A stretch of 64,000 bases of DNA from Rhodamnia argentea. Its lineage: Eukaryota; Streptophyta; Magnoliopsida; Myrtales; Myrtaceae. Position numbers and translations under genes: made by a program. Below are positions 11,660-24,580 of this stretch, piece after piece. The notes beneath the pieces were generated by a model that did not search any database, had not been told where the DNA came from, and worked only from the letters and a program-made list of their open reading frames with translations. The stretch spans positions 3,224,001 to 3,288,000 of the forward strand of contig NC_063157.1 in assembly GCF_020921035.1 (NCBI RefSeq), read 5' to 3'. Position 1 is the first letter of the stretch; each line of letters begins with the position of its first letter.

Positions 11660-12018
11660 ATTAATTTTAATATGAGCCTAGGAACCGGCCTGGACCGATC
11701 GGTTTCCAGGTGATCTAATGAAACTGGTGAATTATTAGTAGAGATAAATAGCATGGACATTAATTTTAATATATTAATTAAAATTAGATTTTCATTTAAG
11801 AAATAAAAAAAAATCGGTGGATTATTAGGTTTACATTTAAGAAAAAAATACCAGTCCAAGCGATTTGAGTCCCCATGGAATCGGCGGATTATTAGGTTTA
11901 AGAAAATCACCACTTCCAATTTTATGATATCGGGAACCGGATTGAAGCCCTAAGGAAATTGGACCGAATCGACCGGTCCGGGTGGTTCTCGATTCTGTTG
12001 GTCCGTCTTACTCACCCC
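11660..12018. mobile_element. hAT-like MITE, copy 2 (left end missing)
   Basis: This is homologous to 9322-9709 and ends with GTCCGTCTTACTCACCCCTA. The left terminus (TAGGGGTGA) is absent, at the point where copy B of the duplication has lost the 1.8-kb block. Confidence 0.5.
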
Positions 12019-12269
12019 TAATAGGGAGCAATATATGCTTCAAGTCGTCGAGGTGAGTTCCAAAAGAGTTACACTCCGAGTATTCCTACCATTTCTTCTC
12101 ATGAGTTACTCTTAGAACTACTCCTTACCTAATTCCAAATATTGATTAACTGCAATAGCTATAGATTATGCGCAATTAATCAGTTTTAGCAATAATTCAC
12201 GTGTGTCTCTCTCTACGTTTTAGGTGTGTGTTTATACATCACAACACGAGCAAACTAAGCCTCTCAACC

Positions 12270-13905
12270 CCTCTCATGCTAAACGTTGGTTATTATGCAA
12301 TATGTAAAGGACAAGATAAAAGGAAGAAAATCCAAGGTAGTGGTTTCAATCTTGTGACATTTCATGCAACGCACATTACAATTTAGATGAATTTACTTTG
12401 GTAATTTTATAGATTGAACTTACAGAAACAAGTGTGATATAAGTCTTAAAACTTTCAAAAATTGCAATCGAATTTTAAAACTTATCAAATTTGTCAAATC
12501 AAGTCCTTCCGTGAACTCTATCGGCCATTGGTTTGGCTAAAAGAAAACGTCGATGTATCAAATTTATTTTAAAGTTTTCTCTCGCCTATGTTATGTCAGT
12601 AAGTGAACCGTAATTCTTCGACCTTGCAGATAAGGGTGTACAAGTGCAAATACATGACACCTCTTTCACATTAAAATCGAGATCACATGTGCCATGAGGG
12701 GGGTTTTTCAAAGTGAACAGTAAGTCGATTTGACAGCATTCCATCTCATTTCATTCAACTTTTGCTGTCTACAACCACCAATCACTCAAGTGTGGCAAAC
12801 AAGACCAGCTAATCAATCAGAGCTTAAACTCATTTGCAATTTTTTGAACTCGAGAGGTAGGTATCTGATGCATTGGCCTGTACAAAATACCACATACTTT
12901 ATGGTATGTTGACCAGTGTTTATCGAAATTCAAACTATCTTGTACTTCAAATTAGCTAACTAATTAACCTTATACCCAAATTCGGAAGCCAAAAGTGCTG
13001 ATCTCAAGATATTATTCCCGTCACGAGTAAATCATGAGATACGAAACATCCTGTTGTGAGCATACTGAATATGAATCCTCGATTTCATCTTCTAAAAAAT
13101 TGTAAAAAAAACGAAAGGGTCATCGAAAGTTATTTCCATGGACTAGGAAGTTGTCGCACTTGTTTGGAAGCGATGTGCTCTTGCATGGTAGACCTACGTA
13201 CCAAGTATTCCCCGGGGGGGCGCAACCTTTGGAGGCACTGACGGGGCTATACTTGTGCGCCTAGGCAAGTGCCTAAGCGTGAAAATTTCAGCTTAAAAAA
13301 ATAAATAAGTACGAATAATATGTTAAGAATAATATATAGGTCTTCATATTATTTCGTTTTACTACTTTACCTATGAGTTTTATTCTATCCTGTATTACGA
13401 ATCCGGGCTATTTTCTATTCTATTAGAATTTTAAACATCAAGTTTTTTTTTTTTTTTTTTTTTTGGTGGTCATGAACCATCAGGGTTGAATTACTGAAAA
13501 AGCATAACATTATATTCTTGGAAGATTTTCAACCGAAAAAAGTAAATTATTTGAAGATGGATACAAGTAGGCCGGCTCGGGCTGAACCTCAAAGTTCTTT
13601 CCCGGGCCTAGCCCACAACTGAACGGGCCTGGAAATTTTTCCCAGCCAAGTCCGCCCATGTGAGCAGGCTCACAACACAAGCCACCGGTCTATTGATCGG
13701 GTTACTTCGTCCGAATCGGTCCAACCGGTTGATTCCGATTCCCGGTTCGATCAATAGGTCCTTCGTTTTCTCTCGCGCTTCTAAGCGGAGTCCTCATTCT
13801 CAAGAGCTTCCTCTGCGGAATCTTCCCGCAAACTGCTTTTTCCCTCTGCTTTCTCATGATCCAAACGTCGGAGAGAACCCCAAATTCGCCTGGAAACCCT
13901 AGCTG
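12270..13905. other. Intergenic DNA upstream of PHL
   Basis: No gene was recognised. A 22-24 base T run lies at about 13443-13466, and GC-richer repeat-like sequence (GGCCGGCTCGGGCTG, CCCGGGCCTAGCCC) lies at 13570-13640. The last 200 bases are the likely PHL promoter and 5' UTR; no clear TATA box was seen. Confidence 0.5.
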
Positions 13906-16900
13906 ATGGGTGTCTCGTTCAAGCTCTCGAAGACTGGCCGGAAGTTTTCCCCGAAACCTTCTCTGATCCAACCGGAGGCTCGTGAGGACGACGTGTCCCA
14001 GAATTCGAAGGGAACCTCTCGCCTTGGATCCAAAGAAGGGTCGAGCGCTCGAAAGATCGAGGTAACTTCTATCGTAGGCCAACTCTGTTTTGATGATGAA
14101 TCAGGAAAATTAATGCTTCGGAGTTCTTGCCTGACATAGTATGTGTGTGATGCTGAGTAGCTTCCTGGTCGTGGGTTACTTAGCTTGGTTGCTTGCGATT
14201 TTCTCTGTGTCGCTTTTCTGTCCTTCTTATTTGGGCGTGATACGATCATAATGGCGGTTCTGAGTTGAGTGTAAAGGGAATTTGCTTTTAGATGTGGGCG
14301 GACTTGTCGATAGTTTGATCGACTCTGGGTGCTGTATTTTGGTTCTCTTGGGGTGAGTTTACTCGTCTTTGATACTTTATCTGGCTGACGCGTTTGATAG
14401 ACTATGTTAAATTGATTTTTTGTGTCGCTTACCTAAAATTGGGGAACTTCACCATAACATTGGATCTGGGACTGAGAATTCTGCCGCCCTTGCCATTGCC
14501 TACTTTTAGGATAGGAAGGGGCCTGGCAATTGGTAAGAGTTGTTAGCAGCTGCAGTCATGTTGCTCGTTATGATTGGGACTACACATCATTGAGAGGGTG
14601 AAAGTGTGGGAGAAACGGATAGTAGAAATTGTTTTCTTGTCTGATGCATTGAGGCTTCTCTATCCTTGTCTCAGTTTCATGGGTAAAAGTGGGCCGACTA
14701 TATAAGCTTAGGGGAAAAGTGGAATTGTTTTCTACTGTGAGGGATGAATCTTCTAAATGGCCAACTTAACTCAGTTATCCCCTACAACAAAAATCTGGGA
14801 TGGAGCTAAGAAAAGAAAATATATTGCAATAAAGGAGAATGAAATTAACGAGAAACACCAGGATTTTTTGTCTTCGAATATAATTATACCTCTTTGAGTG
14901 AGATTAAGTTAGTGGATTACTGGCTTTGAAAGGATGGGAAGCATTGGTGTGTGGTTTCTTTTGTTTTTCTGGGCATTTCACCTATGGACTGTATGAAGAT
15001 TCTATGGTGATGGGAACGATCTGTTAACTTAGGACACTAAATCTCAGGTGGGTAAAGAGGCTTCGGGGGTATCTGCATCATTCTTCTCGACCGATGAAAA
15101 CCCTATTTCTGCAGGTAATTCTTGGTTCCACTTGCATTTCATGCTAAATATGTTGGCTTTCCTATTACTAATAACTATATCTATGCTTGTTGAAATGTCA
15201 GGGGACGAAGTTTCCTTCACGTTGAACCTCTTCCCTGATGGATACTCTATAGGAAAACCTTTGGAGGTTTGTTATAAAGAACTCTTGACCTTAGGATGTT
15301 GATCAAAAAAAGTTTCTCTTTTACTTACATCCCCCTTTTCTTGTTCCAATTCTCTCTCTTTATCTTGCCAGAGTGACACATTACAGCATGCTTCGAAGTT
15401 CTTACGTCCCTATAACAGGACATCTGAAAGTCTCTTCTCGGTGACTATCTGTCCCCTTTTTTCTCTTGCTTTTCTACGAGTATCCCTTCTCATTTTACGC
15501 ATTCCTAAGGGGAAAATAACGTATAGTGAGTCAATCGGACTTGACATTTAAGTTCTATCTGCTCGTTTACCTTGACTCTTCTGAAGGTCAATGTATCTGT
15601 GTTCATACTAAATGACATGATTAGCTATGTTATCCATACTTGTGTTTGATCTCAACAGGGAAAACCCGCCCCAGCTCAACGTTTATTATTATAAGAGTTA
15701 TGCTACTAAAGAGAAAAGTTAAAATTTTGAAGCTACATAAGAGAATTGCTCAGAAAACCTTACATGTCAACATCCATTGCTTCTGACCAAAAAAGAAAAA
15801 TCAATTCGTAGCAATGTGTAACTTATTTGATATGTGTGAGAACTCGAGATATGCTTCTTTCTATTTTTCCTGTCTTTACATTAGGAGACTTCAACGATCT
15901 AGGACTTTGACGTAAAACCCTCATACACAGAATTTGAGAAGATAATTTATCTTGTTTATTTTTAAGTTTTTGGTCAAAATCTTGATTCATTTTCTATGTC
16001 CTCGGCAGTTATCTCAAATATCTCTATTACATGTTCAATTGTTACATTTCTTAAATGTGTTGCTCTCTGAAGGCAATTGAATGTGGTCGGTTACCTGGAG
16101 ATCTCCTTGACGATTTACCTTGCGTATACATTGACGGTTCACTTATCTGTGAGGTGAGCATTTGACATAATTCTTGATGTGCGTTTGTCTCTTTCTGAAA
16201 CAGATTGCCAAAAGTTATAGAGTGAATGTCCCATTGGTAGGTTTATATGAATGCATGACCTCACCTTATTTGTTCATGAAGGAGAAAACTTCATTGCAGT
16301 TTTCAGATCCTATTTCTGGTTTGATAAAAAGTCACAATCTTTTGGCTCGAGTTTCAAATCATTTCCAACATCTCGCATTTATGATGAAACTACATCATCC
16401 TTCAAATCATTTGTTTAAGTTATTTTGGTTTTGCATTTTGATGAATATCTTAAGAGTTCTATGGCAACTCTTTTCATTCTGGCTTTGCATATTATTGCAT
16501 GTTGATGTGACTTGCGTGGTTGGGCTACTCTTCATTTGTGGGTGTGTCCCAAGGATATTGGTGGCAGTGGTGGATTTAGGACTCATTTTAGCTTATACGT
16601 TGGATGGAGGGTGTTCAGAAATTCTCGGCTTTCATGTGCCTTTTCTTTTGAAGTGGATTTATCATTCAGTCTTAAATGCAAGTATAGTCACTCTTCCATC
16701 AATCCAGTCTGCTTTTGCCAAGACAAACTTAATCTGCAGGGCTGAGATTGGTGCTAAATTAAAATTATGGAGAAGTACGTTGGCGTTTAAAGGATTTACG
16801 TTAAGTCAAAGTAAGACCGAATACATGAAGTGTGAGTTCAACACGGCAAGAGGAGGAGATCAAGAATCCATAAATATGCTCGGACGAGAGGTACCCAAGA

Positions 16901-19900
16901 AAGATGCTTTTAGATATCCGGGATCAATATTGTAAAGGGGGGAGAGATTGATGAGGATATAAGCCATAAAATTAGAGCAGGTTGGATGAAATGGCGCAGT
17001 GCATCGGGGTTTTTGTGTGGTCGCAAAATTCCTCTTAGGCTAAAAGGAAAATTTTATAGAACAGTAGTATGGCCCGCAATGCTATACGGAGCTGAATGTT
17101 GGCCAAGACAGAGGCAACATGAGTATAAAATGGGAGTAGCGAAAATGAGGATGTTAAGATGGACGTATGGTCATATAAGGATAGATAAGATACGAAATGA
17201 AGATATTCGACGAAAAGTTAGAGTAGTACCGGTGGCAAAAAAGATGAGAGAACATAGATTGAGATAGTTTGGGCATATTCTTCGAAGATCTCTAGATGCT
17301 CCGATAAGAACAAAAGTTTTTTACCGAGAGCATGACATGAAAAAAAGGAAAAGGTCGGCCACAACTTACTTGGGGGAAAGTAGTAAAATAGGATTTAATG
17401 AAGTGAGAAATAGATTGGCGTACGGCTTGTCTTAGGACGGAGTGGAGGAAAGCTACTAGTGTTGTGAAGAGGCGGAATTCCTTTGTTTCAGATTGTCCTT
17501 TTTAGTCTTTTTTCCCTATAAATATATTTATATAATTATTTCTTTTCCCTTAATCGGTTTTGCTTCTATTTTATTTATTTTTGGGTTCATCGACCGCCGA
17601 CCCCAACTAGTTTAGGATAAAGGTGATGTTGATGTTGATGGGCATTGCTATATAAACTTGAGCTTCAATTGATTTTTTTTTCCATTTTTGACTATTTATC
17701 ATTTAATGTCTAAACTATTCTTCACGTGATACTATGATTAACATTAATGCCGTGACTATTCACAAATAATGCAGGTGCGGGACTATCGGAAATATGCATC
17801 TAATAAGGGGCCCCATCTTCCAGATGTGGTTGATTCGCCTGTTGTTACTAAAGTGCGGCTGAAAATTTCCTTGGAGAACATTGTTAAGGATATACCATCT
17901 ATTTATAATTCTTGGACGTACGGTGATCTAATGGTAAGACACTGCTCAGGGACTTCCCTGCCTCCCCTTTCTTGAGGGAATTGGGGATTCTCCGCAGTTT
18001 TTCTTTTTCCTTCTTTCTAAAAATTCTTTTTAGGGAGGGGGGCTGGGGCTTGCAGTATCTGCATTGATGAACAGTGAACTTCATTCTGTGTTTCAGACAT
18101 GATTTTGGTGTTTGTGTTTGATTTTCTAAAAAATAGGAAGTAGAATCCAGGATATTGAAGGCATTACAACCACAACTGTGTTTGGATCCTACTCCCAAGC
18201 TGGATAGGCTCTCCAAAAGTCCAGTTCCAGAAAAGGTAGTTATTTCAGTCATCATATGTATATCTTTTAGTTCTTGAGCATTAGTTTTATTGTTCTTTTG
18301 GTATTTTCAGCTACATATGACTTTATCTAGTCTACACAAAAAGAGATTAAGACATGTGCCGGAAATCTCTGTGACTTCCAGTAACAAAATCCACGGGAAG
18401 AAAATCTGCATAGATAGAGCTCCGGAAAGGTCTGATTCAGGAATTATCCAAGGGAATGTATTATCACATGTCCATGAGAATCTGGGTGCCCAATGTGCTG
18501 GAGCTGGCAACACACTAGCTCTAAGACCAAAAGGCTATATACCAGATGCATCTTTTCCAACACTGCCAATGATGTCCCAGCAACAAAGGTATCAAATGTT
18601 AGCTGGGAATGTTAGGGGCATGCAGGATCGTGGAGCTTCCCCTGGTGGCCAGGACACGATGATTTCATACTCGGATAGTAACTCTACGATTTCCCTTCAT
18701 GCAAAGAGAGAGAATCAAGATGGGCAAACATCACCCAGGTCTAGCTTTAATAAGAGGCCAAGACTTGCACATGGAGTTCCTGATGGCACTCAGCAGCAGC
18801 CATTAGGCCTTCAGATGGAGAACTTCCATGCATCAGACTTAAATTTGAAGAACACCCTTTTGCAGCAGCAAGTAATTTCTAGAGGAATTCAATTTGGTAA
18901 TGCAAGTATGCAGAAGTTCCCCCAGCAGGCACTTGAAGGGGTCCTGAATCCAGAGGTAGCGGCAGCATCCCTACCATCAGGGCCAATGGGCATGAGGCAT
19001 CGTGCAAAGGAAGAACAACTAGATACACAGATGGACGCTACAGAAGTAAATCGGAATAGGTCTGACGTCCAGACAGTGGAGACCGAAAAGGACCGCATGG
19101 GTCCTCAGCAACCACAACTTCAACAAAGGTTGCCAAATCATCCATACATGAGAACTGGTTTCTCTCAGGCATCTTGGAATAATGTCAATCACCATATTGA
19201 TAGTCATTTGAAAAAGGAGGAACAGATACAGAAAAGGAAATCAGTGCAAAGTCCACGTGTATCTGGTGGAACCTTGGCTCAGTCTCCTTTATCATCAAAA
19301 TCTGGGGAATTTTCTAGTGGTTCAGTTGGACCACAGTATGGGGCAGCTGCAGTGACTCCTGTGCCTGGATTGTTGCCCAAGGAAAAGGCTGCAATAACCG
19401 CAGTTCCTCCTGTTGGAGGGACAGGATCTTTAACTTCTAGTGCCAATGATTCTACGATGCGACAGAACCAGGCCCAGGCTGCTGCAAAACGAAGACAGAA
19501 CTCACTTCCAAAGACGCCAGTAATCAGCGGTGTTGGCTCTCCTGCTAGTGTGAGCAATATTGGTGTTGCATTAAATGCAAGCAGTCCTTCTGTTGGAACC
19601 CCACCTCTAGTTGATCAAACAATGCTTGAGAGGTTTTCAAAGATTGACATGATTATGAGGTACGAGGTCGATTGAGCTCTCAAGTCTGTTGCTCTTTTTC
19701 TTGTTTTCCCTGCTGTATTTCCTGCAAGTCAGATATTTATTTCTGTAGTTTAAACTTTCTCTATGGTAATTTACTTGCCTGGAGTTTGTTAATACAGAAT
19801 CTTAGCAATTATAGATAAGATAAGAATAGCTTACTTAGCCGCATTAGCAATGCAGTTAAAATGGTTGTCTAGAACTTGAAAATTTGTGATAAAATCAGAT

Positions 19901-22900
19901 TTTCTATGTAAAGCACCAACTTACATGATTTTTAGGCGAAGCCCAGTTGGAGTGTGTATGGTTGTTGGCTAAATCGAGATCTTTGATCTAATTTCAGGAT
20001 GGATTCTTATAAAATTAATAGCTTTTTAGCGGATGTCTACCTCTGATGGAAACGTAGATTGAGTATTGATGTGTATAATATTTATCTGTTGTCGTAGATT
20101 TTAAATTTCTACTTCCTGGTCAGACAATAGTTTGAAAAATGATACATGATCCTGTGATTACACTGTTGATCGTAAGGCTGATCTAGATGGCATTTAGATG
20201 TGGAGTATATCAGTAAGCTTTGTCTTTTTTTAATGTGTAGGATGTACTAATTTCCATGTTACAACCATGAAAGCAAATATGTTGCTATTGTGTTTGCTGC
20301 TTGAGTTTGACCGGTAATTGAATTAAGCAATATGAAGCAAAGTCAATCTTTAAAACGCAAGTTTGAAATATTCTCAGTTAACCTGCTTGCATGTGCATCC
20401 AGAAGCATAGTTGCATAATTTTTCTCAGGCAATTATTGTCATCTGTTTAGTGATATAAATGTGAAATATAATTCATTTCGTATCCTGAGTATTGTCCCTC
20501 GTCCAATGACGCTTCAGGCACCAACTTAACCGCAAAGAGAACAAGGCAGATTACCCAGTCAGGAAGCCCGGCCCCTTTCCAACTGATAGTCTTTTGTTAT
20601 CGCTACACAATGTTTCCAACGATGAGAATTTTAAGGAGGATTCATGTGCCAGACCACTCTCGAAGTCACTGGTTGGAGGCAGCACGAATATTTGCAAGAC
20701 TAGGTTCCTCAACTTTGTGCAGCCAGAGCGATATCTTCAAGGTTTGTTTCATCTGTCATGTGGGTATGGTCTATTGAAGCATATAATTGATTTCTCCTGC
20801 CTAAAATTTATGGTAATTTGGACTTTGGTACGCCTTTCCTTCTCATTTTATGCAGACTTGGATAAGATCTGCCAGCTGCTACTTGAATTTTGCAGTATTT
20901 GCCATTATTTTGGCCACAGTGCAAAGTATCGAGTCTCATGGGGTCAAATTTCCTCTACACGAGTTGTATTTTGCCTGATCTAGATGTGTTAAAGTCTACC
21001 GTCATACAGAACGACCCGTACAAAGGAATGTCTTTTAGTTTCAGAAACAATACCCAATTTGAGTGATAATGAAAGGATGAGATGCTAATTTTAATGTTCT
21101 AGAGCGGGTAATGTAATGAAAGACAACAGCAACATCACTTGCATGGACTTTCTTTTGATTAATAGGCTTTCTTCTTTTTGTATAGGGAATGTTGTCTCAT
21201 ACCGGGCTCAGACCAGCTTGATCATGTCCGAGAAACTAAGTGATGGTACTGTTGCTATGCACTATGGAGATGTGGAAGATGGTGATATTCTGGCTTCAGA
21301 GGAGCATCTTCCAACACTACCAAATACTGTAGGAGTCTTGCCTATAATTCTTTCTAATGTCAAATGGCATTTCAGTGTGTTCACTTACTTTGTAGTTGGA
21401 AGATATAGGAGTCTCCAGTTTATTATATGCACTATGCGGCTTTATTCATACCTAGCCTTGCAAGAAAGTATGTTTCTTTCAACATTATGGCTAACATCTG
21501 TGATTGAATTTCTGATACAGCATTTGGCAGATTTGCTGGCAGCCCAGCTTTGCTCATTGGTAGGTTTTATGAAATCAGTCAAACTTAAGTGTTTAAGTCT
21601 ATCCTATGTTGGTTTACATTTCAATCAATTGATATTGGACGTTTCTGCAGATGATACGCGATGGATTTCATGTGGAAGATCGTGTCCAACTGAAACTGAC
21701 CCGCATGAATCTTGCCCCAAACAGTCAACCTAATGCTCCTGGAATTCCTCATAATAATTCCATTGCTGATGTCCCACATTATCCTGAAGGAGTTTTAGGT
21801 CAATCATCCGGTGAAGTGTTGAATACAGCTAATAGTGGCAATGTATCTCTCGGTTCATCTGTGAATATTCCTCCTCATGCAAGGATGCTGCCTCCTGGAA
21901 ACCCTCATTCCTCACAAATAGCTTCAGTCATGCCTGGAGTCTCTGTGCCTGGACGGCCACAACAGCTAGATTCACAGTCCTCACTGCAGCAACAGGCTCA
22001 GCAGCTGCAGCAACAACCATTACATAACCAAAATCCTACGGTTCAACAGCGTCTTGCTCAGTTTCCAAGATCCCCAATGATGCTCGGTACAAATCCCCTC
22101 TCGCACTTGAATGCCAGCCAGAATACTAATATGCAGTTGGGCAATCACATGGCAAATAAGCCATCCCCTCTGCATCTTCAGATGTTACAGCAGCAGCAAC
22201 CGCAGCAACAACAGCAGCAATCACAACAGCATCAACAATCACAACTTCAAAGGAAACTGATGATGAGTATGGCAGGTGCTAACTTGGTTGGGCTTGGTGG
22301 CATCAGTAACACCATGAGTATGGCAGGTGCAAAGGGAATGGGAGGGGCTGGAATTTCAGCACCCATGGGCCAAATGTCAAACATTGGTAATGTGGGTCAG
22401 AATCCGATGAACATGGCCCAGGCCTCTCACATTAGCAATTCAATGACCCAGCGACTGCCATCGGGAGCATTGTCACCCGCACAAACTGCTTTGTTGGCAT
22501 CAAAACTTCGGTTGGTGCCGCCGAATCGAGCTGTGCTAGGGGGCACTCAGTCTGGCATAGCTGGTGTCTCTGGAGCTCGACCAGTGCACCCAGGCTCTGG
22601 TGGCCTGTCAATGTTGGGCACCGGAATAAATCGAGCTAACATAAGTCAAGCGCAGCATGCAGCAATGGGGGCAATGGGCCCACCAAAGTTGATGGGGATG
22701 AATCCATATATGAATCAGCAGCAGTCACCACAACAGCAGCAACAGCCAATGCAGCTGCAGCTGCAGCACCAACAGCAGCAGATGCAGTTGCAACAACAGC
22801 AACAGCAATTGCAGCAGCAGCCACAGCAACTCCACTTGCAGCAACAACAGATGCAACAGCAGCAGCAGCTGCATCAGCTAGAAACAACCTCACCCTTGCA

Positions 22901-23195
22901 AGCTGTTATGTCACCACCACAAATAGGTTCACCTTCAAATATGGCAATTCCACAATTGAGCTCACAATCACAACAGCAGCAACAGCAATCTAGTCCCCAG
23001 CAAATGAGCCAAAGAACCCCAATGAGCCCACAACAGATCAGCTCTGGGACAATGCATGGCATGAGTGCTGGTAATCCAGAAGCTTGTCCCGCAAGTCCAC
23101 AGTTGAGTTCTCAGACCCTAGGGTCTGTTGGCAGTATAAACAATTCTCCAATGGAGCTACAAGGTGTTAATAAAAGCAACTTGAGCAGTGCATAA
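13906..23195 (+). CDS. PHL: SPT20-like coactivator / PHYTOCHROME-DEPENDENT LATE-FLOWERING
   Basis: Twelve exons join in phase to 1331 residues: 13906-14061, 15048-15114, 15202-15266, 15372-15440, 16073-16153, 17775-17933, 18137-18235, 18311-19659, 20518-20741, 21186-21328, 21521-21559 and 21651-23195. The start MGVSFKLSKTGRKF and the Spt20 domain (about residues 75-200, with DEVSFTLNLFPDGYSIGKP and AIECGRLPGDLLDDLPC) match Arabidopsis At1g72390. That protein is the plant SPT20 subunit of the SAGA coactivator, described as PHL: a nuclear protein that binds phyB and CONSTANS and promotes flowering in long days. The middle is Ser/Pro-rich with basic, NLS-like patches (AKRRQ, NKRPR). The last exon encodes long glutamine-rich tracts in mixed CAG/CAA codons and Met/Gly-rich segments, typical of coactivators. 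Exons 10 and 11 carry SEKLSDGTVAMHYGD and HLADLLAAQL. Length equals the family's usual 1300 or so. Intron 5 contains a LINE fragment. No disruption was seen. Confidence 0.93.
16740..17642 (+). mobile_element. RTE-type LINE, 5'-truncated, in PHL intron 5
   Basis: The sequence encodes the C-terminal part of a non-LTR reverse transcriptase of the plant RTE clade. Recognisable blocks are KLKLWRSTLAFKGF, SKTEYMKCEF, IRAGWMKWRSASGFLC, PAMLYGAECW and MRMLRWTYGHIR, followed by a region matching FGHILRR. The frame is broken at least three times (stops after the GSIL block near 16935, near 17266 and near 17434), with a frame change between the first two blocks. The 3' end has the typical ACCCCAACTAGTTTAGGATA phrase and a short GATGTT repeat tail at about 17622-17640. 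The first two thirds of the element are missing. It has the same orientation as PHL and is spliced out with the intron. Confidence 0.85.
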
Positions 23196-24480
23196 TGAAG
23201 TCCTTGGCTACGTACTTACTGAATCGTTTCTTAACTTAGCGGAGATGTTTGAAAGATTTTTTAGAGGTTTTTGTTTGTATAAGATGAAGTCGAAGAGGTA
23301 GTTGTTGATAAAAGTGCATGCCGAGGCTTTGAATAGGAGCAAGGGATAATCTTCCCCTTGGCTTCCTAGGAAAGGGCTGGTTTTTAGACTCTGATACAAT
23401 TGATATTGATGCTGGAAATCACCAATAAATTGATTAAAAAAGCATGACACTTGCACTGTGGTGTGTCTCGGGTTCTAATGTCCGCAGCGTAAGAGGACAG
23501 GAAAGGGAAAAAAGAAACTTGCAAGCTGCAGAGGAGGAGCAGATCTTGGATTCCGAGGTGAAATTGCAATGTAGAAGGTTGAAGAATCAAGCAGAATGAT
23601 GTGTGTGAATTTTCAATCAGTTGAGCCGGAGCAGTGAGCATGTCGAGAGAGGCCATTCACTAGGGTTGTGAGATAAAAAATTCTTCCTTTCCCTTTTTCT
23701 TTGCTCTTTGGGTTTTTCTGTTGTGGCTGGCTTGTGGTGAAAAGATACTTTGCAATCCCTGTAATCATGTAGTGTAGTTGTTAGAAATATGTACGTAACA
23801 ATTTCATGCCAAATGTTCTTCGAGATTTCATATACACAGGTACATTACCCATCCGTCCTGCCAGGTACCATCATACAAACCTTTCATCGTTCTCGGGCCG
23901 AACTGATGTTTAACTTCTTAATGGTAGCTTCATGTCCTCATTACAACAGTTCTTCGTTTCTTCGTTTCTTCGTTTCGAGCAGGCTTGTGAAAATCTTGTG
24001 CGACGTGACGAGCGTGATAGTAACAATCGTGCTCGATTGTAAAACTACCCGTTTGTTCAAGAATGTGAATTCAATAAATTAAGACTGAAGATGTGCTTCT
24101 CATTAGCTTACAGGATGCAAGATTTAAGTAAAAGCAAAACTTTCAGATGGATAAGTTTAAATTGTTGCAGAAAGAAGTTTTTTTCTTATGTAGTATTACC
24201 CCAAAATGTTTGAATAATAATAATTTAGACAATTACGTACTCCTCGACGCTTGCTCTTCTTCTTTTTCTTTTTCTTTTTCTTTTTTTTGGGGGGGGGCCT
24301 AGAAATGCTTAGCCAGTTGTTATCGTCAATAAGAACATTTCTTTTCCAGAATAACTTTTCGCTCCCTGCTTTACTACTGTCATCCTCGAAACCAGAGTCT
24401 TCGACATCGGAAAAAAGCGAGAATTTGCGAGGCATTTAAGTCGTTTTGATTTTCGCAGCGAAGTTCATTGCAGGTGGAAG
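23196..24480. other. PHL 3' UTR and intergenic spacer
   Basis: Downstream of the PHL stop there is plain AT-rich sequence, likely 3' UTR to about 23.8 kb. A TTC-repeat (three CTTCGTTT units near 23952), and a T-rich run followed by GGGGGGGG at 24256-24298, are the only simple-sequence features. No gene was recognised. Confidence 0.5.
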
Positions 24481-24490
24481 ACGAAAAGCG

Positions 24491-24500
24491 ATATATATAC
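24491..24500 (+). promoter_or_regulatory. TATA box of the ALKBH1-like gene
   Basis: TATATATA lies about 85 bases upstream of the ATG at 24581. Its place argues against the earlier in-frame ATG at 24446 as start, because transcription would begin near 24525. Confidence 0.55.
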
Positions 24501-24580
24501 GTCATCCTCATCCTGAAACTTCTCTCGGTATAAGAAAACCCCAATCTTTGCGACGGCCCAAGTTCCAAATTCTGGGGCAG

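Larger units (their letters stand above)
11131..12270. repeat. Segmental duplication, copy B (copy A is 7089-9960)
   Basis: Copy B matches copy A in the same order: the gene 5' end and promoter (11131-11655 with 7089-7510), then the MITE and its right flank (11660-12265 with about 9322-9960). Copy A carries about 1.8 kb (7520-9310) with no counterpart in B. Identity looks like about 80 percent by eye, so the event is not recent. Confidence 0.7.

Noticed and set aside
16174-16730. Long plus-strand frame upstream of the LINE in PHL intron 5
   Set aside because: It is Cys/Leu/Phe-rich AT-derived translation with no family signature; only the part from about 16740 is LINE-derived.
24196-24435. 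Minus-strand frame MPRKFSLFSDVEDSGFEDD...
   Set aside because: It runs into a lysine tract caused by the T-rich run at 24256 and has no recognised homology. It lies just upstream of the ALKBH1-like promoter.
24446-24580. Upstream in-frame ATG for the ALKBH1-like protein
   Set aside because: A TATA box at 24491 lies downstream of this ATG, so the ATG at 24581 is the better start.
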